This document shows, in pieces, positions 10,601 to 20,685 of a DNA stretch of 35,465 nucleotides (the first letter of the stretch is position 1; each line of letters begins with the position of its first letter). The stretch is taken from assembly GCA_001179505.1 (NCBI GenBank), contig CDMY01000389.1:47588-83052 (forward strand). The letters run 5' to 3'. The notes below the pieces were generated by a model. It was not told the origin of the DNA, searched no databases, and saw nothing but the letters and a program-made list of their open reading frames with translations. Both the position numbers and the translations under genes were made by a program. Origin of the DNA: Vitrella brassicaformis. Taxonomy: Eukaryota > Sar > Vitrellaceae.

Positions 10601-11653
10601 CTTCGTTTTTTGATCTCACCCACAGCCTGTTGGCGGGCGACCAGATCTGTGGCAGCAGCGACTGGTCCAGCGTGCTGCCCGTGTGGTGCACCGTCACCAC
10701 CACCTGCTTGTTGTTGACCCTCATACTGGCGGCATTATAGTCATCCACCTGATTCCATCCAGCCAGCCAGCCAATCAATATCCGGCAGATGTGTCAGCAT
10801 CTTCTTTCGTCGCACCATTTGCTGCAGCCAGGGCTCTTTGGTGTTTGCTGACTGGATGACAAGGCTTGTTGTAGTGGGGGGGGCCTGGGTGGTGGTAGTG
10901 GTAGTGGTGGTGGTGGTGGTTGGCCTCCGCGTGGTGCTGCGGACAGACGAGGAGCTCGATGACGAGGATGAGCGGTTACCCAAAGCGGCACCAAGTATCC
11001 CGCCGATGAAGGCCACCATGATGGCCACAGAGAAGAGTGTGAAACACACAATCGCCGCTGGCTTGAGCTTCTGTCGCGACACACAGAAAAGCGCACCTGG
11101 CTGGCTGGCCCATTCATGGTGTACAGAATATATCGCGTCCCTACCTTTCCGTCTGGCGTGAGTATGGTCCTTTTCCAGCAGTCAACGGCACTCTGCGCCC
11201 CACCAGGCGACCCAACCTGCACTGGTTGTGGCGGTGGCGGTTGGGGTGCGGCTGCGTAAGGGCCCTGGCCGTACACCTGCGGCTGAACGCCAACGGCATA
11301 GGGTGACTGGTACGGCTGCACAAACAAATAGCATACAGACCACACAAATACACATGCATAAAGACAGATGAAAGGCGTATGTGGGGCTTGCAGGAAATGA
11401 CCTGCGTCGCCTGGTATGGCCTTGCTGGTGGCCCAGGAGCGTAGGGCTGCACCTGAGGCTGACCGAACGGCTGCTGGAGTCCGGGCTGGGCAGGCTGCTG
11501 CTGCACGATGATGACGGGCTGCTGCTGCACCGGCTGTGCGGCCTGTGTAGGCTTGCCATTGATGTTGGCGTGGCTGTCAAAGGACGGGGCTGCCCCTGTG
11601 GGTGAGTCATAACCAGGAGGTGGACCCGAATAACGAGGTGGAGCTGACGCCAT
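7651..11653 (-). CDS. Membrane-anchored solute-binding domain plus von Willebrand A domain protein
   Basis: Twenty-one exons, all GT-AG and all phase-consistent, give 747 aa. Residues 1-141 are rich in proline and glutamine (VQQQPVIIVQQQPAQPG). A single membrane helix follows (about 146-172, IVCFTLFSVAIMVAFIGGIL), then Ser and Thr runs like a mucin stalk. Residues about 228-530 form a periplasmic-type binding domain: PLGLAMWRKFAEALGWPD, SWRRIADLAKNESGWA, HPESSNSGRLSLLASIYA, MVQNGPGYLHAVANYESNV, FVFIYPSDGTYYMDHPLCIL. Residues about 545-745 form a vWA domain with a complete MIDAS: LVLDVSGSM, GSTTALYNA, IVLMTDGVD. This order matches the bacterial substrate-binding and vWA domain-containing proteins. 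Without a signal peptide it should be a type II membrane protein with both domains outside. Ligand unknown. An in-frame ATG at 11728 is an alternative start. The first donor (gtcatt) is weak; the other splice sites are conventional or nearly so. Confidence 0.9.
8903..8927. repeat. (ATCG)n microsatellite in an intron
   Basis: A run of atcg units lies in the intron after exon 14 of the vWA gene. It is self-complementary and could be length-variable. Confidence 0.85.
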
Positions 11654-12547
11654 TTCTTTAACAAGAAAGACGGAGAGACCCCCACCAGGCCCCCATGGCG
11701 ATCGGCGTCTCTTCGGGATTTTCCTCATGGCGCTGGAAGGCCTCAGGGCTGGGAATGGTCTTAACCGCAAGGATGAGAGGAAATATGGTGGGGAAACGGA
11801 GACAAACCTGATTGTTGACGCCGGCTGGGTGGATGGATGGATGGATGGCGTGTATTCATTCATTCATTCGGCGTCCTCATGAAGACACTTGGCATTCATT
11901 TGGACGAGACTAGCATGTGCGTTTGACGGAGGAGGAGTTCTTTGAGCATGGTGGTGTGTCGACGAGCATTGCATTGACGCGATAAGTCAGTCCACGTTGT
12001 ATATGCCCGACACACGCGTTGCCCAGCTCAACCAGCCCATGTATGTCAGCAGGAAAGAAAACTCCTCACGCGACGAGCGCCAAAACAGGCAGACATCTCA
12101 TCCACACAAATTGCATCCACAGACACGGTCAGTGGCTTGGCTTCCTGTGCACGTGCAGTGTGCGGGCTAGTCGAGAAAGCTATCTCTCTGTAGTGCACAA
12201 GTGCGCCACTGTCACACACGACATCATATGGTGTGAGTACCCTCGGCAGACCGACACGCAGACAGCCACTCCTTCAGCGCTATGGCAAGACTCATAAATA
12301 CTACCATCCCATCCGTGTGGACACAGATGGATAAAAGAAACCCATAAATGGACGACTGCAGACAGGCAGGCAGGCAGGCAGGCACTCACCCACGAGAACA
12401 CGCGACAAACAGACGGACAGACCTCACAAATACTCGGTATCGACACTAGCTACGCAGGCAATTCAGCTGCCGACACGTTGCGACAGTCCAGTCTAAGCAA
12501 CAAATACGCCACCAAGCGCTCCGCCCCGCGCTCCGCCCCGACAGCCA
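11654..12547. other. Intergenic between the vWA gene start and the exonuclease-like gene end
   Basis: No exon-like frame was found on either strand. It holds (tggatgga)n and (attc)n repeats at about 11824-11868, several aggc/gcag tracts at about 12360-12385, and presumably the promoter of the vWA gene. An upstream in-frame ATG of that gene lies at 11728. Confidence 0.5.
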
Positions 12548-15500
12548 TCAGCAAAGGAAGGGCGCGGGCATGGGCGCGGGAGCCCGGGCTGCGGCCACCG
12601 CTGGGTGCACTGGATGGGCGATCACATAATGGATCTATCGGATGACACCCACACAGACACACAATGAGTGGTCTGCTCTGTTCATTGGGGCACTCCTTGC
12701 CATGTATATTTCTCACTCACTTGCGGCACCGCAGGGTGGGCAGCTTCCCCCTCAGCCTGGGCCCCCACGTCCGCCATATTGACGGGCTCGCCGGCGAAGG
12801 AGCCCCCCCAAGCATCCTCCTGCAGGCAGGCAGGAAGGTAGACATCCGATAGACACGGCCGGTCATGTGGGTGCATTACTGGATTGAACGTCGTGACTCA
12901 CCTCCCGGATCTCAGCCCAGGCTCCCTCCCCGATCTCCTTCCATCGGAAGGCCCGGTCGGCCGATGCGGGTGCTGCTGGGGGCGGCAGCTGCTGCGCCGA
13001 CTGCTCATGCGGCAGCACGCAGGTCTGGCGGCGACGCAGGCGGCATGCCTTGGGCGGAGGGGGGATGGCGGGAATGGGCGGCGCCTCGTCATCGCTCATG
13101 GCTGGCGACACACTCCGGGCGACGGACGAGCTCCCGTCCACGGTGGCGGCAGCTGCCATGATGGGGGTGGTGGGCGGCTGGGGGCTGGGTGGCGAGGGAG
13201 GCGTGGGCAACGCCTTCTCGGCCTTGTCGGCGAGCTGCTGGCGGAGCTGGCGGGTTAGCTGCCGCATATCGTTGATGCTCGCCTGCAGCCTAGTCACCTG
13301 CTGCTGCTGGGAGGCGACCTGAGGAAATCGGGAAGAGTCCTCTGATGATTGCATGTCGCTCGATGTGAGTGAGAGTCTCTTGTTACCTGTGTTCGAGAGG
13401 CCGCTTCGTTCATGTGGGTCTCGATAAGGCGGCACACAAGCCTGCTCCACACCACACGACACGCATTCATGGCCGCGTGAGGGAGACCCCTCTCTCTGTG
13501 TATGTCGTTTGCTAAGGCACTCACTCACCACATCAGGCTTGTCAACACGACCACAGAACCCAAGATTGCGACCGTGCCCAGTGCCGCCATCGCCCCAACT
13601 CGTTTCCAGTAGGTCGTGTCGCCCTGGGCGGTCGGTGTTGCCGTGTGGTGGGGGTGGGGTGCGCCGTTGGTGGGTGTGGAGGGGCTGCTTGGGGTCTGTG
13701 CGGCACTGCCGGAGGGGAGGACGCCGCGTTCATGGAGACCCTGAACGAGAGAGCGCACCTCCGCCTCCAGCTTGCTGACGCGGCCCGTGAGCTCGTCACG
13801 TTGCTCTGTCAGGCTGGTCTTGACGTTGGCGCTGACGTCCTCTCCCCCGAACTCGTCATGATTGCGCAAAAGGCTGCCAGTGCTCCCCTTCTTGAGCTTC
13901 TTAGTAAAACGCGGCAGCCGGCCGAGACCTGCTGACCGCGGCGATTGCGGCGGGGGGCCGTCGGCGGGCCGACTGCCGAGCTGAAACCCACTGTCTGATG
14001 GGTCACCGGGCGGGTCGGGCGTGGGCTGGTGACCTGACACACACACACACAAAGGGAGAGAGGGAGAGAGAAGACGCATCAGTGTTCAGTGTGTCGTGGG
14101 TGAAGGTAGGTGGAGGTGGAGCCGCTGACACACTGAGGTGGGTGAGTAGATCACCATGGAGGTCAGAGCCGCTGAGTTGGTTTGGGTGCGGCCTCGAGCC
14201 CTTGACACAGTACAGCAGCTCAGGCCTGTCAAGACACTGCGTCAGTGGCGACTGGAGCCTTCCGCACCATCCAGCAGTACGTTGACAGACCGCCTCAAAC
14301 ACACACATGTGTGTGGCGCAGGAGTCGAAACAGGGGTTCTTGAACACATTCAGGTTGCCTGACATGACACAACCCAGCCAGCCAGCCAGCCCACCAGACA
14401 GACAGATGCGGACATGACGTGGGGTACGCGGTGACAGACTTGTCCGTCCCGTCCCCCTCCCGCACACCGACCTGTGACAGCGTGTTCGTCGTGGAAGGGC
14501 AGAGACGTGGCGGTGTCGCAGCAGTCGTCCATGGCGGCGAGATGGTTCATGACCACATCTGCTATGGTGAAGATGCCGCTGTCGGCGCACCACTCGACCA
14601 TGGTGCGCAGCTGGGTCTCGTTGCGTTGGATCTTCTTTTCTGAGACGAGCAGGTGGGTGACGGCCTCGTGTGAGTCGCGGAGGGCCTTGATCATGGCGGA
14701 GACGTCGTCCCATATCGGGAGGTACTTGTTGGGTATTCTGAGGTTGGTCAGGACCTTCTGGCTCAGTTCAAGGATGCTCTCGTCAGCCAACAGGTAACGG
14801 TGGAACGGACTGATATCGGACGTTCTGCACGCACACACACACACACACACAGACACGGGTATGCGTCATGCCTGTGTTCGTCGGTGTGTGTCGAAAGATA
14901 GCCACCTGTGGTTGAGGAGCGGTGGGCGATTCGCAGCTCGATAGCATTCGAAACACGGGGGCCGCGAGATCGGGGCAGGTACACGCCTGACCAAACAAAC
15001 GACACAAATGTGTGACCCCAGTCCCCATCCCCTCGCTGCCTCGCTGCCCAGACTCACCTTCTCTGAGCGTGAGTCGCTGTTGTGCGTCCCTGTGGGCCAT
15101 CTCGGCCTTCGAACTCTCAGCCCTCTCGTCCCCTTCCTGCGTACTATCTTCCTCCTCGTCGAGCTCATCATCGGTCACGCCATCAGCGTCATCGCCCTCG
15201 CCCGTCCCGTCCTCACGGCGCGCCATGAAAGCCAGGTGGTCCTGCCGCAGCCGGGCGGACAGGTGATGGTGAAGGTGCAGCAGCATGGTGCCCCACTGCA
15301 TCATCGACAGCTCCACTGAGCGGGGCATCGGCAGGTCCGCAGGCACCACAGCCCGGCTCTCGGTCCGCATCAGATGCCACTCAGATACGGGTGCCGCTTC
15401 TGCTGTGCTGCCCAGGATGCCCGAGAGATCACTGTCACTGCTGCCTCCCTGCAGCTGCTGCTGCTGCTGCTGCTCATGTTCTCCTTCGTCACTTTCAACG

Positions 15501-16463
15501 TCGTCCTCGATGGTCAAAACGCCTTTCATTTCAGGGCAGCATTGGGCGCAGAGGTGCTCCAGCCCCTTGACAGCCTGGTTCCAATCCCACACCCCACTAG
15601 GGGACGGATCGAACGACACATACTCAGACACAAGGTCGCGTGGCTCTGCTGCCGGTGCCGGTTCCATGAGGCCGCCAAGGGACAGAGGGGGCTGCTGTGG
15701 CTGTGGCTGGTTGTTGGCGTTGCGAGCGACGCTTCGTCGGTCCGCCACTTTGGTGGGTAGCATGTTGAGCCTCTGTCCCGCGACAACGGTGTCGAATATG
15801 TTGACAATGTAGAGACCCCACTCCCGCTGCAGACTGACAAAAGAGGGCGGACAGACAGACAGACAGACAGAGGACAACGACACAGAGATGTCGACTGGCC
15901 GTCTCCGTCTCTCTCTCTCTCTCTCTCTCTCCGTCTTCGTCTCTCTCACCGAATGACGATAGGGCTGGCGTTGTGCAGTACTTTGGTGACGGCCGGGTCC
16001 TCCACGACGTCCTTCAGCTCGCCCAGGACGCTCTCACGCACATCGTTGGAGCCAGCCAACAGACAGCCGAGGTCCAGCAGCAGGTGGGTCTCCTCAACCT
16101 CCCCCACACCATCGCCCCCATCGTTGCCGGCCGTGTGCAAGAAGGACAGGTGCAGCACCGACGTGCTGGGCACCCTGCACACATACACACACAGACACAT
16201 ACACACACACACACACACACACGTGTAAGAATGGGATGGATGATGTCGGCAGCTTAGGCTGGCTCGCTGTTTTGTTGTCTGTCTTTCTTGCCTGGTGAGG
16301 CTGGTGGGGTGTGGGTGGAGAGTGACGGAGAGCCGACACACCTGACCTCCAGGAGAGATCCAGCTCCCTCTGCAGCAGACTGAACGAACAGCGGACGGAC
16401 AGGTTTGTGAATGATATGGATCCGCCAGCACCGTATGTCTTCACGCATTCCCTTCTCCCTCAT
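12548..16463 (-). CDS. DEDD-exonuclease-like protein with membrane segment and coiled coil
   Basis: About twelve exons give roughly 965 aa. The N-terminus resembles RNase D/EXD-type 3'-5' exonucleases: ELDLSWR aligns with motif I (D-x-E), LKDVVEDPAVTKVLHNAS and LQREWGLYIVNIFDTVVAGQ with motif II and its surroundings. The second acidic residue of motif I is Ser, and the motif II Asp falls on Ile, so it is probably catalytically dead. Then come Gln-rich and acidic linkers, a helical region (YLPIWDDVSAMIKALRDSHE), a Cys-rich patch (NPCFDSCATHMC), one membrane helix (VGAMAALGTVAILGSVVVLT), a coiled coil (VASQQQQVTRLQASINDMRQ) and a proline-rich tail. All exons from 14824 down and from 15058 up are phase-consistent. 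The exon near 14890-14986 joins the next only by a doubtful 32-nt intron, so this could be two genes. The start at 16463 is tentative. Confidence 0.65.
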
Positions 16464-17645
16464 TTACGCGACTGCATCGTCCCGTGGCCATTCCGTCTTG
16501 CCCTGAGTGATCCACGCTCGACGGCGCCTCGACGACTGGCGCAGATGCGCGCTCGGTCCTTCGTCACGAACTGACGCTTCTTGAAGCGTTGGTGCAACCA
16601 GTGGGCACCCTGCACCCACACGAAAAACCCACACATACATTGGCGTCCGCTGCTATGCATCCTGATCAGCATTGAGTCAGTCCTTCTCACCCACCTGAAG
16701 CAGCCCCTCGCCCCTGTTGCCCTCAATCAGGTTGAGTATGATCTGCTCGTGCCTGTGCGGCCGCGGGGGGCCGGGTGCCGGCAGCTCAACTATCATCGGG
16801 CGACGTTTCCTCCCGGTCACAACCACGCCATTCTCAAGCTTCTCATCGCCAAAGTCGGGCAGAAACATCCCCAGACCTGATGACGAGCTGCTGCTGCCGC
16901 TGGTAAAGCCGCCCGGGCGCCTGCTCCTCGGTGGGCGGTCGTAGGCATCGTCAATGGGTGGAAATGAGGGCGGTGGCGGCAGGTCAGTCTGCTGCGCCAG
17001 CCGGTCAGCCCAGCCATAGAGGTCCTTCCTCTCGGTGGTCCTCTCGACCAGCGGCTTGACGGGCGGCAGATTCGCTAGTGTCTGGGGCACGGCGTATGTG
17101 TTGTCTGCCTGCTGGTCCCTGTCCTTGTCGCCAAGCCGGCTCAGCAGACGATCGATGGCCGAGGAGGCGCCGTCATCGGCTTCTGAGAGAGGGCCGGAGG
17201 GGGGGGAGAGGGGGGCGGGGTAGGGGAGCGGGGGCAGGGGGACGGCTGCTGGGCTGGTACTTGCGCCCGACGATGGTTTGGCAGCAGATGATGCCGAGTT
17301 GGGGAACTTCTTGATCACCCTCGGCCGCCTGTAGGCGGTCTTCTTCTGCCAGCTTGCTGTCCTCAGGTCGACAGCTGCGGCTGATCCATAGCCTTGCTGA
17401 CATGCGGCGGCCATGCTGCTCACGTGGCTCAAGGCGGGGCTGATCTGCATGGCCGTCACGTTTATTGCCGTCCAGCCATCTCGAGCCAGGCTTGCGCACT
17501 CATCGGCGATAATTGTGTCGTACGGCCACTCGATGAGTTGAAGCAGCGGTGCGGCAGATGCATGCGCATGGTGAGAGACCACCAGAAGGGAAAGCAGCAA
17601 CAAGGCCCGAGCCAATGACGGCGCCGGTGCAGCGGGAAAAGCCAT
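16460..17645 (-). CDS. Secreted proline/serine-rich protein with basic C-terminus
   Basis: Two exons (17645-16695 and 16609-16460) give 366 aa. The start has a clear signal peptide, MAFPAAPAP then a leucine core (ALLLLSLLVVSHH) and a small-residue cleavage region. After a short folded-looking part (IEWPYDTIIADECASLARDG) come low-complexity Ser/Pro/Ala segments and a Gly-Ser run. The second exon is strongly basic (LHQRFKKRQFVTKDRARIC, SRRGAVERGSLRARRNG). No family is recognised. The product is likely secreted or delivered through the endomembrane system. Its stop codon overlaps the proposed ATG of the exonuclease-like gene on the same strand, so a shared transcript or a misplaced boundary is possible. 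Confidence 0.7.
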
Positions 17646-18517
17646 TTTCAGTGGGACCTGCCAGCTTCTCAAATGTGCCGCTCTTGGCGGAGTGAAAGAA
17701 TGGGCAAAAGGTGGGTTTTTCACGGCCTTCGCGCAGAACTCTTGAAACGTTTGCGAGCTATAAGCTCGCAAATGACGGGAAAGTACGGCGGAAAGACTTA
17801 GGCGTATGCCAGGCCCTGGGTGCGTGTGTTGATGACGTGAGGGTAAGGCAGCGAATGATCCATCAGATTCGCCGTGATCACTCATCGCGTGTGTCTGCGT
17901 GCGGGTTGATGTTCAGGTCCGTAGCAGTGGGGCGAGGCAGTGCAGAATGGCAGTGCAGGCATGCGCAGTTGATGGACACACATTCGCTAAGCTTCCAATG
18001 CATTGAATAATGGCGAGAGCGCATATCAACAAAGAAGTGTCATGTCTCGTGCAGTTCGAGTGAGTGGCATCATGAACAAACAACACACCAAGCCCCTGTC
18101 TGCCTATACCTCCCGGGTGGGGTGGGTGTCACACGATGGATGGATGGATGACCTTATTCACGCATACACGCATACATACACTCATCTATCTCTCTGCCGC
18201 GCATGGGACGCCAAACCACCACATCATCTCATCGACTTGACCACATGACATGCATCGCATCAACCAGCAAACAACCCATGACAAACACATGCACCACCCA
18301 CACACCCACGCGCATGTCATTCATTAACCCCATACTATGGGCGTGGAACACGAAACACCACAACACAACACGGAATACTCCCAAGAACGACACATCACGT
18401 GACAGAAAGCAACAGAAAGAAACGATGAAGGCACTAGCTGATACTGCAGACTAATCACTTAAAGACAAAGAGGCAGGCCAGTGAGGACGTGTGTGTGTTC
18501 CCTTCCCTCACCCTCAG
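17646..18517. other. Intergenic, upstream of the secreted protein gene
   Basis: No coding exon is supported. Between 18130 and 18460 the strand becomes rich in cacaca and catac repeats and has no codon structure. It holds the palindrome described separately and the 3' flank of the cysteine-repeat gene. Confidence 0.5.
17750..17772. promoter_or_regulatory. 10-bp inverted repeat upstream of the secreted protein gene
   Basis: Arms tttgcgagct and agctcgcaaa flank a 3-base spacer (ata), about 105 bases upstream of the ATG at 17645. The half-site ttgcgag/ctcgcaa recurs as an inverted pair at 20584-20590 and 20614-20620, in the divergent interval between the cysteine-repeat gene and the BRCT gene. 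This could be a protein-binding site or core promoter element; it is seen in sequence only, with no functional evidence. Confidence 0.3.
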
Positions 18518-20012
18518 TCAGTGGTAGCTGTTGGAGCCTCCCCTAAAGTTGTGGTAGCCGTATACGCAGCACACGGGGGTCTTCTTGCCAGAGTGCTCGG
18601 CGTCGATGAAGGTCAGCTTGCCCTTGGCACACTTGTAGGCCACCTTCGCATAGACGGGCTTGACGCACTTGTCGGCCTCGAGCAGCTCGTAGCCATAAGG
18701 GCACTTGTACTTGTAGCTCAGCTTCTTGCTGGCATAGCACTTGCTGCCGTCATCAGTCAGCTGATACCCATACTTGCACTCGTAGTCGACGTCATAGGTC
18801 TTCTTGGCCACACACTTGCCGCCCTCGAGGTAGCCGTGCTTGCAGTAAGGCGACTTGGCTTCGTATTTGGTCGTCTTGCAGCCCCTGGGCGTCAACTTGA
18901 AGTGCTGAAGCAATGACAGGCACGCACGCAGACGAGTGTGTGTGTGCAGAATCGTCCAGTCCCGTGTTGGCGATGTTCTCACTCGACTCACTCACCGCTG
19001 GGCAGTAGTACTCGAGGTCGGCATAGTCGTATTTGATGCACTTGTGCGTCTCGTCGTCGAACTCAAAGCCGTAGGGGCACTTGGTCTTCTTGTCTTCATA
19101 CTTGTCCGCCCAGCACTTGCTGTAGTCGCTCGAGAGGGAGTAGCCGGATGGGCACTTGTAGTCGGCCTCATAGTAGGCCTTCTTGACACACTTGCCGTCG
19201 TGCAGCGTGTATCCGGCCTTGCACTTGGGAGAGTAGGATGGGTAGCTGTCGATGACCTTGACGCACTTGTGGCCCTCGAGGTAGCCGTGCTTGCAGTATG
19301 GCACGTTCTTCTCGTATGCTGTCGTCTTGCACCCCTTTGGCGACTCATAAGAATGCTGCACACACACACACACAAACGAGAGAGGGAATGACACACGCCC
19401 ATCTGTCTGTGTGGCGTGGTGTGTTCACTCACCGCTGGGCAGTAGTACTCGAGGTCAGCATAGATGTACTTGAAGCACTTGCTCTTGTCGTCGGTCAGGT
19501 CGTAGCCGTAAGGGCACTTGTAGAGCTTGTCTTCATACTTGTCGGCGTAGCACTTGGCCTTGTCGGCTGTGAAGCCGTAGCCGTAAGGGCATTGGTACTC
19601 GACGGGGTAGTACTCGTAATCGAAGCACTTGTGGCCGTCGAGCTTGCCGTGTTTGCAGTAGGGGATTTTCTTCTCATAGACGTACTTGACGCAGCCCTCG
19701 GCGGTCTTCTTGGTGCCCTGCACCCACAATCAAGGGAACAAATCAAGCAATCAACCGACCAGCACAACACTCAATCTGCTTGCGTCTGCTTACCTCAGGG
19801 CAGTAGTACTTGATGTCCTGGTAGTCGTATTTGACGCACTTATGTGAGTCGGCGTCGAACTCAAAGCCGTAAGGACACTCGTAGTGCACATCAGCCTTCT
19901 TCTCGCACACACCGTGAGTGTAGCCGTAACCGCCATAACCGCTCTGGGCGACAGCTGGCGGCACACATGCCAGCAGCAGCAAGGCCGAAGCAGACAAGGC
20001 AAAGACGGTCAT
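18518..20012 (-). CDS. Secreted cysteine-repeat protein, oocyst-wall-protein-like
   Basis: Four exons (20012-19794, 19717-19433, 19355-18996, 18904-18518), all phase 0, give 416 aa. A signal peptide (MTVFALSASALLLLACVPPA, cut near VAQ) precedes repeated Cys modules. Units alternate a long loop, such as CPYGYGFTADKAKC (C-x12-C), with a shorter one, such as CKHGKLDGHKC (C-x9-C), joined by Lys/Tyr/Asp-rich linkers ending DLEYYCP. Exons 2 and 3 begin and end at equivalent points of the module and exon 4 begins there too, so the gene grew by exon duplication. The last exon ends with a CC pair and a short Gly-Ser-His tail. The pattern resembles the type I repeats of apicomplexan oocyst wall proteins (COWP/OWP), structural disulphide- and dityrosine-rich proteins of resistant walls; here it would suit a cyst or sporangium wall. 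The high Tyr and Lys content supports cross-linking. An upstream in-frame codon (TTG, near 20060) is not a good start. Confidence 0.8.
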
Positions 20013-20685
20013 AGTGACTGCGGAGGGCTGGCGAATGGCAGCCAAGCGGGGCGGCAACAAGACGGTGAGTGCAGGGAAGTCGCTGTAGTGGCTGTCTGTG
20101 GGTCAGGAAGAGGCTGGGTAAGTGTTTGTTTTCTGTGGTTGATGCCGGGTGCTGAAGGGGCGAAGTGATAAGGGCTGCTGTCGAAGTGAGGCGGTGGCTC
20201 CTCTGCATCGCCATGCTGTCCTTGGGGCTGATCTTTCGGGCTGAAGGACGCACTGATAGATGAGATGAGATAAGGGAGAGATCTCCCATGCGAACTCCGC
20301 ACCACCATCTGCCGTTTTTTCCTCAAAAGTGCTCGTACAGTAGCAGTGTGTGAGAAGCACTGAGGTAGCCATCTCGTGGAGCCAACAAAGGGCCAGGAGG
20401 CCTCGAGGGAAGCGACCTTGGATCCGATCGAGTGAGGATCGAATTTGTGTTTTTCTTGCTTTTGGCAAATTCGTTTTGGGATTTTTTCGCATGAGCCGGT
20501 CCTCTGTGTGACCATACACACATGAGATGTAAGAAATTCGGGAAAAGAGAGGGACAGAAGAAATTTCCTGGTGAGAATTTGAGCTCGCAAACAACCCCTC
20601 TTTTCTCTTCGGCTTGCGAGGAGGTTTACTGATGAAAGGCGCTCGTAGATAGAGTGGCTATGGCAGCCTGACGGACTGACGGACG
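20013..20685. other. Divergent intergenic region, probable bidirectional promoter
   Basis: A 673-base gap separates the starts of the cysteine-repeat gene (-) and the BRCT gene (+). No exon is supported. It contains the ctcgcaa/ttgcgag pair at 20584-20620 and a pyrimidine run (cccctcttttctcttc, about 20596). A similar run (ccccccttttctcttg, about 32826) lies upstream of the second F-box-like gene. Confidence 0.4.
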
